From positions 49,834-113,833 of the forward strand of contig NZ_QMBP01000021.1 in NCBI RefSeq assembly GCF_003289945.1: a stretch of DNA of 64,000 nt, given 5' to 3'. A model generated the notes under the pieces. The model made no database searches. It was given only the letters and a program-made list of their open reading frames with translations, and had not been told where the DNA came from. Shown piece by piece: positions 17,005-26,455 of this stretch (position 1 is its first letter; the number at the start of each line of letters is the position of its first letter). The stretch is from Mesorhizobium hawassense. GTDB lineage: Bacteria; Pseudomonadota; Alphaproteobacteria; Rhizobiales; Rhizobiaceae. The position numbers and the translations under genes are program-made.

Positions 17005-17076
17005 TTTGGAGCGCGCCGGGAATCGTGTGATGTGACGTTGAGGTGCGGCTGGGATTCAGACCTTTGGTGGAGATGA

Positions 17077-17253
17077 TCATTGGCGAGATAGGCCTCCCGA
17101 TTGATACCGCGCAGTTCGCATCCAGTGCTTGATCTTGGCGAAGGCCTGCTCGATCGGGTTGAGATCTGGCGAGTATGGCGGCAGGTACCAGAGCCTGGCG
17201 CCTGCGGCGCGGATCATCTGCCGGATGGCTGCCGACTTGTGGGAGCCGAGATT
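17077..17253 (-). pseudogene. IS630 family transposase, C-terminal half (split gene)
   Basis: Reads NLGSHKSAAIRQMIRAAGARLWYLPPYSPDLNPIEQAFAKIKHWMR, the conserved second half of IS630 DDE transposases. It begins exactly with the codon that should follow VVMD. That upstream half lies at 23060-23746 on the same strand, so the two are one gene split by the 17254-23059 insertion. The last residues after HWMRTA do not match the family, so the 3' end is also damaged. Confidence 0.85.
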
Positions 17254-18637
17254 GATGGGTTGTCTAATCGCGGCTTGGGCGTCAAGCATCTATCGCGCTG
17301 ATACGGCGCTGCCGGGTGCATGGTTGTCTTCGCGCGACATCGGCCGCCGCATGATGGAGCTTCGCGGGACGAGCCTTCAATGTGGACGACGCACTTTGCT
17401 GAGACAGCAGTGCAACCCCATCAACGGAATGGCTCGGCTCACGTCCCGGCAGGGACGCCTCAGGCGCTCAGATTCTGAACGCTATCTGGATTTACGCCGC
17501 GGCTCCTGCACTCGGATTGAAGAGCTCGCCAGTCTTGAGCATCGTGTGCATGATCGCCAATTTGCGCGCCACGGCCACGGCGGCTCGTTTGAAGCCGATC
17601 CTCTCCCGGAGCTTGAGGCCCCATGTACGCAGGCTGCTTTCGGTCGAACAGCGTGTCAGGATGACCGCCGCGGCTTCGTAGAGAAGCCCCCGCAGATGTC
17701 GATCCCCGCGCCGGGATATATGGCCGTCATAATCGATTTCTCCCGATTGGTATCGGCGGGTTGTCAGGTCGATCCAAGCGGCGACAGAGCGGGACTTCTT
17801 GAAGTTGTTTGGATCCTCAATGGCGCTGACGAAAGAGGTTGCGGTGATCACGCCGATGCCGGGGATCGACATGAGGGCGCGGCAGGCTTGGCTTTGACGA
17901 GCATCCGCAACCAGTTGTCGCCCGAGCTCGGCGGCGCGAATGCGAATGCCGCGCCAGGCCTCCAGCATCGGTAATACGATAGGAGCAAGTTCCTTGTGAT
18001 CGACAAGAAGGCCCCGAACGTTCTTCTCAAACGTGGTTCCCTTACCCGCTGGGACGAGCAGGCCGAACGTTTTCATGATCCCGCGGATCTGGTTGGAAAG
18101 ATCGACGGTGATCCGGTCCAGTCGGGTGCGTGCTGCCACGAGCGTGCGGGTCAACATACTGTCGAAGCCTTTCACGCGCACCTCGCGAAAGAACCCAGCT
18201 TCAGCAAGATGCGCCAAACCATCGGCGTCATTCGCATCCGTCTTGTTTGCCGCCATATCAAGCGCCGCTTTGGCATGGCGAGCATCGATGCAGACTGCTG
18301 GCAACCCCGCGCTGCGCAGAGAATGATAGAACCACACCGACAGAGGGCCGGTTTCGAATACAATGCGCTTTGCGCCAGGCGCCCGCTTGCGGACAAGCTC
18401 GGCAATGATGGTGGGATCAGATGCGCACTTTCCGCGCCAGATCCGTTCGCCTTCACGTCGGATCGACACTGCCGTCTCTTTCATCGACACGTCGAGACCG
18501 ATATATTCTGTCATGGCTGTTCTCCGTTGATGCTGGGCCCGGCGTCCAGTCGTGAGCCCGTATTTCATCTTATCGGGGAACAGCCACCCTTCAGGAACAT
18601 GATTTTGGCTCTCAGGGCGCCGCTCCGGCGATTACCC
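17254..18637 (-). mobile_element. IS110 family element A (inserted in IS630)
   Basis: About 1.4 kb carrying an IS110 transposase on the minus strand. The left end is set by the IS630 junction at 17253/17254. The right end is set by the beginning of the second IS110 copy near 18638. It inserted without target duplication, as is usual for IS110. Confidence 0.7.
17492..18514 (-). CDS. IS110 family transposase
   Basis: A 340-residue IS110 transposase, apparently intact. It has an N-terminal DEDD (RuvC-like) domain with EYIGLDVSMKETAVS and MAANKTDANDADGLAHLA, a coiled-coil spacer, and a C-terminal Transposase_20 domain with LMSIPGIGVITATSFVSAIEDPNNF and the serine-bearing tail. Start 18514 gives the usual MTEYIGLDVS beginning; the frame continues upstream to 18568 without family similarity. 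It lies inside the split IS630 gene. Confidence 0.9.
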   Translation of the reverse strand: MTEYIGLDVSMKETAVSIRREGERIWRGKCASDPTIIAELVRKRAPGAKRIVFETGPLSVWFYHSLRSAGLPAVCIDARHAKAALDMAANKTDANDADGLAHLAEAGFFREVRVKGFDSMLTRTLVAARTRLDRITVDLSNQIRGIMKTFGLLVPAGKGTTFEKNVRGLLVDHKELAPIVLPMLEAWRGIRIRAAELGRQLVADARQSQACRALMSIPGIGVITATSFVSAIEDPNNFKKSRSVAAWIDLTTRRYQSGEIDYDGHISRRGDRHLRGLLYEAAAVILTRCSTESSLRTWGLKLRERIGFKRAAVAVARKLAIMHTMLKTGELFNPSAGAAA

Positions 18638-18709
18638 CATGTGGACGCCCCCTCACGGCATCGCTGTGCCAAAGTGGTGTCGTTGATCATCACTTGAACG
18701 GAGGCGTCC

Positions 18710-18964
18710 ATGTTGGAAGTTAGCATAATCGGGTTGGATCTGGCGAAGAACGTGTTCCAGATGCACGGCGCGGATGGATCGGGAGCCGTGGCCTTCCGCA
18801 AGAAACTGCGTCGTGACCTGGTGCTCAAGTTTCTTGCCGCGCAGCCTGCTTGCACGGTGGCCATGGAGGCCTGCGCCGGCGGTCATTACTGGGCGCGGGA
18901 GATTGCGAAGCTTGGGCACGATGCCCGGCTAATCGCGCCGGGATATGTGAAGCCTTTCGTGAAG
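18710..18964 (+). pseudogene. IS110 family transposase, N-terminal part (split by RIT)
   Basis: Reads MLEVSIIGLDLAKNVFQMHGADG and continues to IAPGYVKPFVK, the DEDD domain of an IS110/IS1111-type transposase. It stops being transposase at 18964 where the RIT element begins. The reading frame resumes at 22029 with VKRQKNDAADAEAICEAA. Joining the two pieces at the GTGAAG common to both junctions gives an uninterrupted protein of about 340 residues. Confidence 0.85.
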
Positions 18965-18988
18965 TTATGCTCACCTCGTCATAACTTG

Positions 18989-19038
18989 ACTAATCACGAG
19001 GTCCTCATAATGCGGAGGAGCACGGTCTGATCGGCGGA
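18989..19038 (+). repeat. Left 50-bp inverted repeat of RIT element
   Basis: Begins ACTAATCACGAGGTCC and ends GATCGGCGGA. It differs from the complement of 21981-22030 at only two positions, and weaker similarity continues about 15 bases inward. It is presumably the recognition site of the three recombinases. Confidence 0.85.
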
Positions 19039-19074
19039 TTTTCGCCTTTTTTGTCGATGTTCCTCCGCATTATT

Positions 19075-20079
19075 TCAGAGCGTGTCGAGCCAAGCGAGCA
19101 CGCTTGCATCGCGCTTCCAAGATGGCTGGCCGCCGGGTGTGGTTGGAGCGGTGACCTGCTCCAGGGCTTTCCGCTTCGTTTCCAGATTGGCCCTGGCATA
19201 GTGGTTGGTAGTGTCGAGGCTCACATGGCCGAGCCAGCTTCGGATGACCGTAACGTCGACGCCCGCCGAGATGAGGTGCACGGCGGTGGCGTGCCGGAAT
19301 GCGTGTGGCGTTACATGCTTGGCTCGCAGCGTTGGCATGGTTTCGGCTGCCGCCTTCACGTAGGCGGCGAGCTTGAACCGGACCCCCGAGGCGCTGAGCG
19401 GCTCACCATAGCGGTTGACGAACAGCCGCTGGTCGGCCGCCCGTGGTTGCCGTTCAAGCAGTTTCTTCAGCAACATCACGGTTTCCGGCCAGAGCGGGCA
19501 GATACGTTCCTTCCGGCCCTTGCCGGTTAGGCGCACGCAGTTCGGGCTTTCGAACCGGATTGCTTCGGGGCACAGGTCGAGCGCTTCCTGTATTCGTGCG
19601 CCGCTGTTGTAGAGGAACGAGAGCAGCGCATGATCACGCATGCCCTCAACGGTCGAACGGTCTGGCTGACCGAGGATTGCCGTCACTTCCGCCGGATCCA
19701 GATAGCTCGGTTCCGACACCGGAGCGCGCTTGATCGGTATGTTGAGGATTTCGACACATTGCGCGATCGATCCGGGATCCTTGGTGGCCACGAAGTGGAA
19801 GAAGCTGCGGATCGCAGCAAGCCGGCAGTTACGCGTGCCGATCGTACCGCCACGTTCATGTTCGGCGTGGCGGAGGAACGCGGCGATTTCGCTGGCGGTC
19901 AGATCGGCCAGCATGATCATAGCCACTTTCTTCCCAGCACGCTGTGCAACGAAGCAAAGCAACAACCGCCAGGTGTCGCGGTATGATCGAACCGTATGGA
20001 TGGACGCGTTGCGCTGCTCGACCAGCCATTCGTAGAAGAACGCGCGCATCAGGTCCGGGAACCGATCAACCTTGCTCAT
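19075..20079 (-). CDS. ritC: Tyrosine recombinase RitC (third of trio)
   Basis: A 334-residue tyrosine recombinase, apparently intact. The N-terminal SAM-like core-binding domain (FFYEWLVEQRNASIHTVRSYRDTWRLLL) is followed by the catalytic domain. Its Arg is in YNSGARIQEAL, the H-x-x-R box is PHAFRHATAVHLI, and the His/Tyr pair is WLGHVSLDTTNHYARA. The start at 20079 overlaps the stop of the preceding recombinase (ATGA), showing translational coupling in the order A, B, C. It is one of the three proteins thought to act together in RIT movement. Confidence 0.9.
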   Translation of the reverse strand: MSKVDRFPDLMRAFFYEWLVEQRNASIHTVRSYRDTWRLLLCFVAQRAGKKVAMIMLADLTASEIAAFLRHAEHERGGTIGTRNCRLAAIRSFFHFVATKDPGSIAQCVEILNIPIKRAPVSEPSYLDPAEVTAILGQPDRSTVEGMRDHALLSFLYNSGARIQEALDLCPEAIRFESPNCVRLTGKGRKERICPLWPETVMLLKKLLERQPRAADQRLFVNRYGEPLSASGVRFKLAAYVKAAAETMPTLRAKHVTPHAFRHATAVHLISAGVDVTVIRSWLGHVSLDTTNHYARANLETKRKALEQVTAPTTPGGQPSWKRDASVLAWLDTL

Positions 20080-20672
20080 GGCCGCGCCTCCTGCCCCAGA
20101 TTGAGGCATGGTGCGCCAACCGCCCGGAACCGCTCATTTGCGCAATGCAGCAGGTCCTGCGTGACGGTGATGTAGACCAGGGTAGAGTTGATATCCCTAT
20201 GACCGAGATAGGTCGCGAGGAACGGCAGGCGATCCTGCGGGTTGATGCCCGTCCGGTACCATTCGAGGATCCTGTTCACGACCATCGAGTGGCGCAGGTC
20301 ATGAACGCGAGGCCCTGTTTTTCCTCGCAATGGCTTCAACCCCGCTCGGCGTATGACGTCAGAGAGCAACCAGGTGATCATTTCCGGTGTGTAATGGCCA
20401 TCACCTCGCTCGTGCCAGAACACGCCGGAGCGCGCGTCCTGTGATCCACCGGCACGCCGCCGCGCATCGATGTAGGCACAGAGCTCGGCTACAACGCTGT
20501 CGGGTAGCGGCAGGATCCGGGTCTTGAAGAACTTGGTCTGCCGGATGGTTATCGTGCTCCCCTGCAGGTCAAGGTCACCAAGATCGAGGCGGCTTTTCAT
20601 GCTACGCAGATCAAGGGTCTCGACATGACGGCCAATGATTGCGCGGTTGGGATCGGGCCAGCGGGCGGTCAC
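20076..20672 (-). CDS. ritB: Tyrosine recombinase RitB, unusually short
   Basis: A 198-residue tyrosine recombinase catalytic domain. It has RQTKFFKTRILPLP, the H-x-x-R box HDLRHSMVVNRIL and LGHRDINSTLVYI with the catalytic Tyr. The start is a GTG overlapping the TGA of the upstream gene. It lacks the core-binding domain and the segment with the first catalytic Arg (usually GLR..E), so about 100 residues seem to be missing compared with RitB proteins of other trios as I remember them. The join after about residue 29 (RSMKS/RLDLGDLDL) suggests an internal deletion. It is probably catalytically dead. Confidence 0.75.
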   Translation of the reverse strand: MTARWPDPNRAIIGRHVETLDLRSMKSRLDLGDLDLQGSTITIRQTKFFKTRILPLPDSVVAELCAYIDARRRAGGSQDARSGVFWHERGDGHYTPEMITWLLSDVIRRAGLKPLRGKTGPRVHDLRHSMVVNRILEWYRTGINPQDRLPFLATYLGHRDINSTLVYITVTQDLLHCANERFRAVGAPCLNLGQEARP

Positions 20673-21897
20673 GCCAGCACCTCCATTCCCGGCACGTCAA
20701 GCGCGATGGCCCTGAGATCCTCGGTGGCGAGTTTGAGGTAGGGAGCCGTCGATCCTGTCGAACGGTGTCCCAGCACGTCGCCGATGACCTTTCGAGGCAC
20801 CGCGACCCGCAGCATCTCAACCGCCCGCGCATGACGGAAGATATGGGGTCCACACTTGCCAGGCGGTTGGACGCCAGCGTCACGGAGCCGCCGGCGAACC
20901 ACGCTGTAAAGCTTGTCGAGCTTGCGATATGGCGCGCGTGTGCGGAGGAAGATTTCCCTGGCGTCCGTCATGGGCCGCCCGGAACGCAGATAAGCAAGCA
21001 CTGCTTCGCCGACCGGCTCCATAGGGGCAGCGATGTGCTGGCTCGCGTCTTGTGGTGGCGAATATGGATGGCTTCCATCCGCCAGTCGATGTCCTCAATC
21101 CGCAGTTTGCGGATTTCTCCAGACCGTAGCCCATATGTTGCAAGGAGTTGCAGGATCGCATGGTCCCGCAGCCCCGCCGATGTCCCGTCCTTCTTCGCGC
21201 TCTCCAGCACAGCGACTATCTGGCCGCGATCCAGGACTGACGGTACTCCTTCATATGCATAAAGCGTCGGAGCTATCACATGCCCTGACAGGTCCGTCGT
21301 GACGCGACCTGTGATGTGGAGATAACGCAGCAGCGAGCGAAGCCGCTGTGCGACAGACTTCAGCGAGCAGCGCGTCAGTTTCGGTGCGCGCAGATCCATA
21401 TAACGGTCTACGTCAACGACGCTCAGCCCCACCAAGCCGCCGCTTCCGTGATCGATCTGCCAAGCAAGGAAGTTCCGGGCTTCCCACATTAACGCTGCGA
21501 CGCTGGAGCGAGCCAACCCGCGTTCCTCACGCAGCCAGATTTCGTATTCGTCGCAAATTACAAATCGAGCCACATCGGCCGCGCAGGTCGGCTCGATGGC
21601 TGGTGGCCATTGACCGTGAGCAAGCCGCAACAGGGCATGAATTCCGGAGCGCGGAACCTCGTGCCAGCGTGCGCTGGGACGTCGACCACGCTGTTTTTGG
21701 AACATTGCGATCGCGTGCCGCAGGTATTGCTCTACATGCACGTCGATCACGTTCGCGGCCAAGATGCCCCGCTGTCCCAGATAATCGAGAAATCCAGATG
21801 CGTAGGTGCAGTAGTTCCTCACCACGACCGGGCTGTATCGCTGACTGATAAGGGAGGAATTGAGTGCGGCAATTAGTTCGTGACGAATATCGGGCAT
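20669..21897 (-). pseudogene. ritA: Tyrosine recombinase RitA, frameshifted
   Basis: First gene of the trio. The 5' part (21897 down to about 21020) encodes the core-binding domain and the first catalytic Arg (LATYGLRSGEIRKLRIEDIDW). The 3' part in another frame (about 21022 down to 20669) encodes EPVGEAVLAYLRSGRP, the HIFRHARAVEML box and the GHRSTGSTAPYLKLA Tyr motif. The frames are joined if one base is restored at a C4 run (21024-21027, G4 on the plus strand). The damage makes the trio non-autonomous unless the shift is recoded or a sequencing error. Confidence 0.85.
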
Positions 21898-21980
21898 TGG
21901 CGGCTCCTCTGTTGGTCGATTGACCCCCAGAGGTTCGGCACCGAATAATGCAAAGCAAGCCGATCCGAAAACGGCGAGAA

Positions 21981-22030
21981 TCCGCCGATCAGGCCGCGCT
22001 CCTCCGCATTATGAGGACCTCGTGATTAGT
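21981..22030 (-). repeat. Right 50-bp inverted repeat of RIT element
   Basis: Complement of 18989-19038 with two mismatches. It lies just upstream of ritA, so it may also carry the promoter of the trio. The repeat runs two bases into the GTGAAG junction sequence. Confidence 0.85.
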
Positions 22031-22805
22031 GAAGCGGCAGAAGAACGATGCCGCTGACGCTGAGGCGATCTGCGAAGCAGCCCAGAGGCCTACCATGCGG
22101 TTCGTAGCGGCAAAGAGCGAAGAGCAGCAGGCCGCGGCAATGGTGTTCCGCGTTCGCGATCTTATGGTTCGTCAGCGGACTCAGACCATCAATGCGATAC
22201 GGGGCCATCTTGCCGAATTCGGTCTCGTGGCTGCACAGGGTCTCTTCCATGCCGCCAAGCTTGTCGCGGCGATTGAGGACAAAGGTACCGCCATCCCCGA
22301 AGCTGCCCGTCCGATCCTGTCTCTGCTCGTTGCACAGTTGCGGTCGCTGGATGAGAGAGTGGCCGTGCTCGACCGTGAGATCGCCCGGCGTGCCAAGGAG
22401 GATGCAGAAGCCAGGCGATTGATGACCATTCCCGGCATAGGGCCGATCGCCGCGACGGCACTTGCTGCTCTGGCTCCATCGGCGACAACCTTCAAGAGGG
22501 GGCGAGACTTTGCGGCGTGGCTCGGCCTCACGCCGCTGCAACGCTCCTCAGGCGGCAAGCAGAAGCTCGGCGAGACGTCCCGGATGGGTGAACGAACCCT
22601 GCGTCGGCTGCTGATCATCGGGGCGAGCGCCGCCGTGCGCTGGGCCATGCGGAAGGGATCGACGGGGGATCTTTGGCTCTCGCGGATGCTTGAGCGCAAG
22701 CCGCCCATGCTGGTGATCGTCGCCCAGGCCAACAAGACGGCGCGCATCGTGTGGGCATTGATGGCGAAAGGGGGAACTTATCGGGCCCCGGCGGTAGCGG
22801 GATAA
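22029..22805 (+). pseudogene. IS110 family transposase, C-terminal part (split by RIT)
   Basis: Continues the frame lost at 18964: VKRQKNDAADAEAICEAAQRP, a long helical spacer, then LMTIPGIGPIAATALAALAP and LGLTPLQRSSGGKQKLG, the Transposase_20 domain. No lesion is visible other than the RIT insertion. Precise loss of the RIT element with one GTGAAG copy would restore the gene. Confidence 0.88.
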
Positions 22806-23059
22806 TATCGCTGCTGGGCTTGAAGGTGTGAGAAGGTCCAAAGGAGAGTATGGCGCCACGGTCAACGAGACGGGATCGGGAAAACCAGATCATGGATACG
22901 CGCCTTGAGCGCGCCAGATTGTTTTGGACCCGCTCCGCGAACTCCCATACAGGCCCGCGGCATATGACAGCCGCAACAGAGGCCGGACACATGTCAGCAC
23001 CCGACCACGCTCCGTGCTCTTCGAAAGATTCTCTTGCACCAACGGGGGCGTCCACACAT

Positions 23060-23746
23060 GTCCATGACGACGATGTCGCCCGGCTCAAGCACTGGCACGA
23101 GCTGCTGCTCGACATAGGCGCGGAAGCACTGGCCGTTGATCGGCCCGTCGAAGACGCAAGGTGCAGTCAGCCGGTCGCAGCGCAGCGCGCCGAGGAAGGT
23201 CAGCGTGCGCCAGTGGCCGTATGGAGCCAAGCCGCGCAGGCGTTTGCCCTTCGGCCCCCAACCGCGCAGCGGCGCCATGTTGGTCTTGATCCAGGTTTCG
23301 TTGATGAAGACCAACTGCCGTGGGTCGAGACCGGACTGCCAGGAACGCCAGCGTTGTCGCCGTCGCGCGATGTCAGCGCGGGCTTGCTCAAGGGCCAACA
23401 GAGTTTTTTTGAACCGCAAACCCTCGCGCCACAGGAACTGCCACACCGTATCGTGCGATACCTTCACACCGCGCGCCGCAAGTTCGTTCTTTATCCGATG
23501 CAGCGACAGATGCGGCGTCTGATTGATCCTCTCCACGATGAAGGCCCGGTGCGGCTCCAGAACCCGCTTGCGATGGCCGCCCATCTTGCCGGGCGCGACC
23601 GACCCACTCGCCCGATAGCGCTGCGACCACTTCACCGCCGACGACACCGCTATGCCAAAACGAGCCGCAACCGTGCGGCAGCTCTCACCAGCCGCGATCG
23701 CCACAACAACACGCTCACGTAGATCATTCGAAAGAGGTCGCGTCAT
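23060..23746 (-). pseudogene. IS630 family transposase, N-terminal half (split gene)
   Basis: Starts MTRPLSNDLRERVVVAIAAGES with a helix-turn-helix (CRTVAARFGIAVSSAVKWSQRY), then the DDE region FINETWIKTNMAPLRGWGPKGKRL and EPGDIVVMD, where it is cut at 23060. The continuation NLGSHK lies at 17253 on the same strand. The first catalytic acid is changed: FINETW instead of the usual FIDETW. The gene was therefore mutated in the active site as well as split. Confidence 0.85.
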
Positions 23747-23799
23747 CCGATGCTGGCCTCCGATCCAGCCAGCATCTTGAATCACAAAATCAGCCTCTC

Positions 23800-24140
23800 C
23801 GGAATCTAGAGGCTTCTGTGAGGTCCGTTGGCTCGACGGAGCCGCTTGGCACGCCGTCGGACCTCATTGCAAGCCGGATTGAACGGAGCCGCGGGTCGGT
23901 CTGGCGCTATGGGGATTGTAGTCCTGCGGAGCGGTGGGTATTGTCTTTGCCAGGCCGAGCCACTGTACCTGTCTGACGGTTCACGCCATCACGGTTTTGC
24001 CTTCCGCCATGCTGTCCATCGCTGTGGACCTCTACCGCTGGTCTGGCTGCTTGCGGCTTTGTGCGGTGGTACAAAGGTCTGGGTGCCGGCGCGCATGGCG
24101 ACGGGTGCCGAACCAGACGATGTGGACGCACTCAGCGTGA
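23800..24140. other. Non-coding stretch, probably the 3' (oriIS) side of the IS91-type element
   Basis: About 340 bases between the IS630 start and the IS91 transposase stop. No gene is supported. For an IS91-type element transcribed on the minus strand this side would hold oriIS, but I cannot define it. Confidence 0.35.
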
Positions 24141-25280
24141 TCATGAGGTGTCATTCCAGAAGGGGGTCGGCGGCGCCTGCCCGCATCGCCAGGTGGCGAG
24201 CGTGACCATCGCCCCTCCGCAGCATGGGCAGCGATGCGTCAACGCCAGGCGCTCGGCGGCGACAGCGGCGCTTTTGGCACTCGGTTCGAGATTGTTCTGC
24301 TGCTGGCTGGCCAGCAGTCGGCGGCACAGGCCGAGCTTGGGGACGCGATGACCGTTGGCGAGGAAGCCGTAATGACGGATGCGATGGAAGCCGTCGGGCA
24401 GCGTGTGCAGGAGGAAGCGGCGGATGAACTCATCGGCATCGAGCGTCATGACCTTCGTCCTGGCGCCATGCCGATAATCCCGCCAGCGGAACGCGACGCG
24501 ATCGTCGGCCATGCCGACCAGCCGGGAGTTGGCGATGGCGACGCGATGGGTGTAGCGGCCAAGATAGGCCAGCACCTGTTGCGGCCCGCCGAAGGGCGGC
24601 TTGGCGTAGACGACCCATTCGAGGCGACGGACTTCAGCGAGCAAGCGGGCGAAGGCGTCGGGCTTTGCCAGATGGGCGAGATCGCCGAAGAAGCCCAGCC
24701 GGCCCGCATCATGGGCCACTCGCAGTTCCTCCAGGAAGCGGCGGCGAAACAGGCGCGACAGCACGCGCACGGGTAAAAAGAATCCCGGCCTGCACGAGAT
24801 CCAGCGTGTGCAGTCCGGCGAGACGCCACCGCCCGGCACGATGCAATGCAGGTGGGGATGGTAGGTGAGCGTCTGGCCCCAGCTGTGCAGCACTGCGATG
24901 AGGCCGATCTCAGCGCCCAGAGGTCTGGGATCGGCGGCGATCGTGCGCAGCGTCTCGGCCGCCGCCTTGAACAGGATCGTATAGAGCGCCGTCTTGTTGT
25001 GGAAGGCGATTGCGGCGACCTCGACCGGCAGCGTGAACACCACGTGGAAGTAGGGCACCGGCAGAAGCTCGTCCTGCCGCGCGGCGAGCCAGTCCCGGCA
25101 GGCCTGGCCCTGGCACTTGGGGCAATGCCGGTTGCGGCAGGAATTGTAGGCCACGCGAATCGACCCGCAGGAGCGGCAGCCCTCGACATGACCGCCCAGT
25201 TCGGCGGTCCGGCATAACTCGATCGCACTCATCGTGCGGCGCTCGACGCGCCCGAGATGGCCGTCATGGGCCTGTCGATA
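24141..25280 (-). pseudogene. IS91 family transposase, 5'-truncated
   Basis: About 380 residues of an IS91/IS801-type transposase. It has a zinc-ribbon N-terminal region (GCRSCGSIRVAYNSCRNRHCPKCQ), the family motif VPYFHVVFTLP, HSWGQTLTYHPHLHCIVPGGG (the H-x-H metal-binding box of rolling-circle enzymes), and YLGRYTHRVAIANSR carrying the catalytic tyrosines, ending in a cysteine cluster (HRCPCCGG). The usual beginning is replaced at 25281 by the left end of the IS1595 element; only HDGHLGRVERRTMSAIELC remains upstream of the zinc ribbon. The missing N-terminus does not reappear beyond the IS1595 element. Confidence 0.8.
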
Positions 25281-25438
25281 CGGATGTATCCCCTTCGAAC
25301 ATGTGAAACGAAAAATGAACACAAACGTGTCAGAACATGGCAATGCTCTGACGGCGCGGTGATGGGGCGAATCGGACTCCACAACCGGCCGGCGAAATGT
25401 TCATATATCGTCTCTCGGCAATTGGGGGGAGACGAGCA

Positions 25439-26455
25439 ATGCCAGAGGTTACCGAAGTGAGTAGGCACGAATTTTCCATTGCCTACGCAGGCGCGGAACG
25501 AAAAGACGACCACTCAATTAGCGTCGATGCGCTCGCACCGGCCCTGCTTGCTTTCGGCAAACTTATGCGAGAGGCGAACGGCGAGTTCAACGGCAAGAAG
25601 GCTAAGGCTAACGTATTTGTCGTCTCCGACTTCGAGCACAAATGCTTCAATATCAATTTTGAGCTGGTCATCGGGTTTTACGAACAGGTCAAAACCCTTC
25701 TGCACCTCGACAGTGTAAAGGATGCAAAGGACATCCTTGAATGGCTCGGCATCATAAGCGGTGCCGGGTCTGTCCCTGTTACTAGCTATCTGGCCTTCCT
25801 AAAGTGGAAGAAGGGCAGAAAAACCGCAGAGGTAACCGAGCTACGCGACGAAAGCGGCGAGGGTAATGTTGTCGTCCGCGTCGAGGGTGACCACAACACC
25901 GTCACCGTGAACAAGACGATCTATAACCTCTCCGTCAACCCAAAGGCCCTACGAGCCACGCGCGACGCCTTCTTGCCGATAGGGCAAGATGGATTTGACC
26001 ACATGGAAGTCCGCGACAACGACAAGCTGGTCGTAACCATTGAGCCAAACGAAGTAGAAGACATCGTTGCGTCGTGCACGACTGGCATTGCCGAGACCAA
26101 GGAAACAGAGCCGGACGTCGACATCACCACAGCGTGGCTGAGTGTATATTCCCCGGTCTATGATGAGAAAGCCGAACTCTGGCGCTTCTGGCTCGGAACC
26201 GATGTCATCTATGCCGACATTTCTGAAACGACCATTGCCCACGACGCGCTTGAGCGCGGCGGCTCTCTGACCCATGATAGCTACCAGGTGAAACTTGAAA
26301 TCACGGTAGATGTCGATGACAAGGGCGTTAGGGGCAAGCCGAGCTACAAGATTCTTGAGGTCATCAAGTTTGTTCCGGCCGAACCGCAACTGAGGCAATC
26401 CGAACTGCCTCTCAATCCGCCAACTCAAGGCCCCAATGATGAGCAGCCCAAATAG
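25439..26455 (+). CDS. IS1595 passenger protein of unknown function
   Basis: A 338-residue protein with no signal peptide or clear membrane span. It begins MPEVTEVSRHEFSIAYAGAE and continues with SVDALAPALLAFGKLMREAN and a beta-rich segment VFVVSDFEHKCFNINFELV. A glycine/proline stretch near residues 110-125 may be a weak hydrophobic segment (IISGAGSVPVTSYLAFL). The C-terminal half is acidic and beta-rich and ends in a polar tail. The start at 25439 is preceded by GGGGGAGACGAG. I do not recognise its fold. Its place inside intact terminal repeats shows it is cargo; IS1595 elements are known to carry unrelated passenger genes. A role in element maintenance, immunity or defence is only a guess. 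Confidence 0.75.
   Translation: MPEVTEVSRHEFSIAYAGAERKDDHSISVDALAPALLAFGKLMREANGEFNGKKAKANVFVVSDFEHKCFNINFELVIGFYEQVKTLLHLDSVKDAKDILEWLGIISGAGSVPVTSYLAFLKWKKGRKTAEVTELRDESGEGNVVVRVEGDHNTVTVNKTIYNLSVNPKALRATRDAFLPIGQDGFDHMEVRDNDKLVVTIEPNEVEDIVASCTTGIAETKETEPDVDITTAWLSVYSPVYDEKAELWRFWLGTDVIYADISETTIAHDALERGGSLTHDSYQVKLEITVDVDDKGVRGKPSYKILEVIKFVPAEPQLRQSELPLNPPTQGPNDEQPK

Larger units (their letters stand above)
18965..22028 (-). mobile_element. RIT element (Recombinase In Trio), 3064 bp
   Basis: Three tightly overlapping tyrosine recombinase genes on the minus strand, bounded by near-perfect 50-bp inverted repeats (18989-19038 and 21981-22030). It lies inside the IS110-B transposase. GTGAAG is present at both edges (18959-18964 and 22029-22034) and once in the reconstructed empty site. 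The left edge has 24 extra bases (18965-18988) outside the inverted repeat, so the ends are asymmetric. Confidence 0.85.
18638..23059 (+). mobile_element. IS110 family element B, itself interrupted by a RIT element
   Basis: Short inverted repeats TGTGGACGCCCCC at 18640-18652 and 23044-23056 bound the element, and its right edge coincides with the IS630 junction at 23059/23060. Without the 3.06-kb RIT insertion it would be about 1.36 kb. The transposase is on the plus strand in two pieces. Confidence 0.75.
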
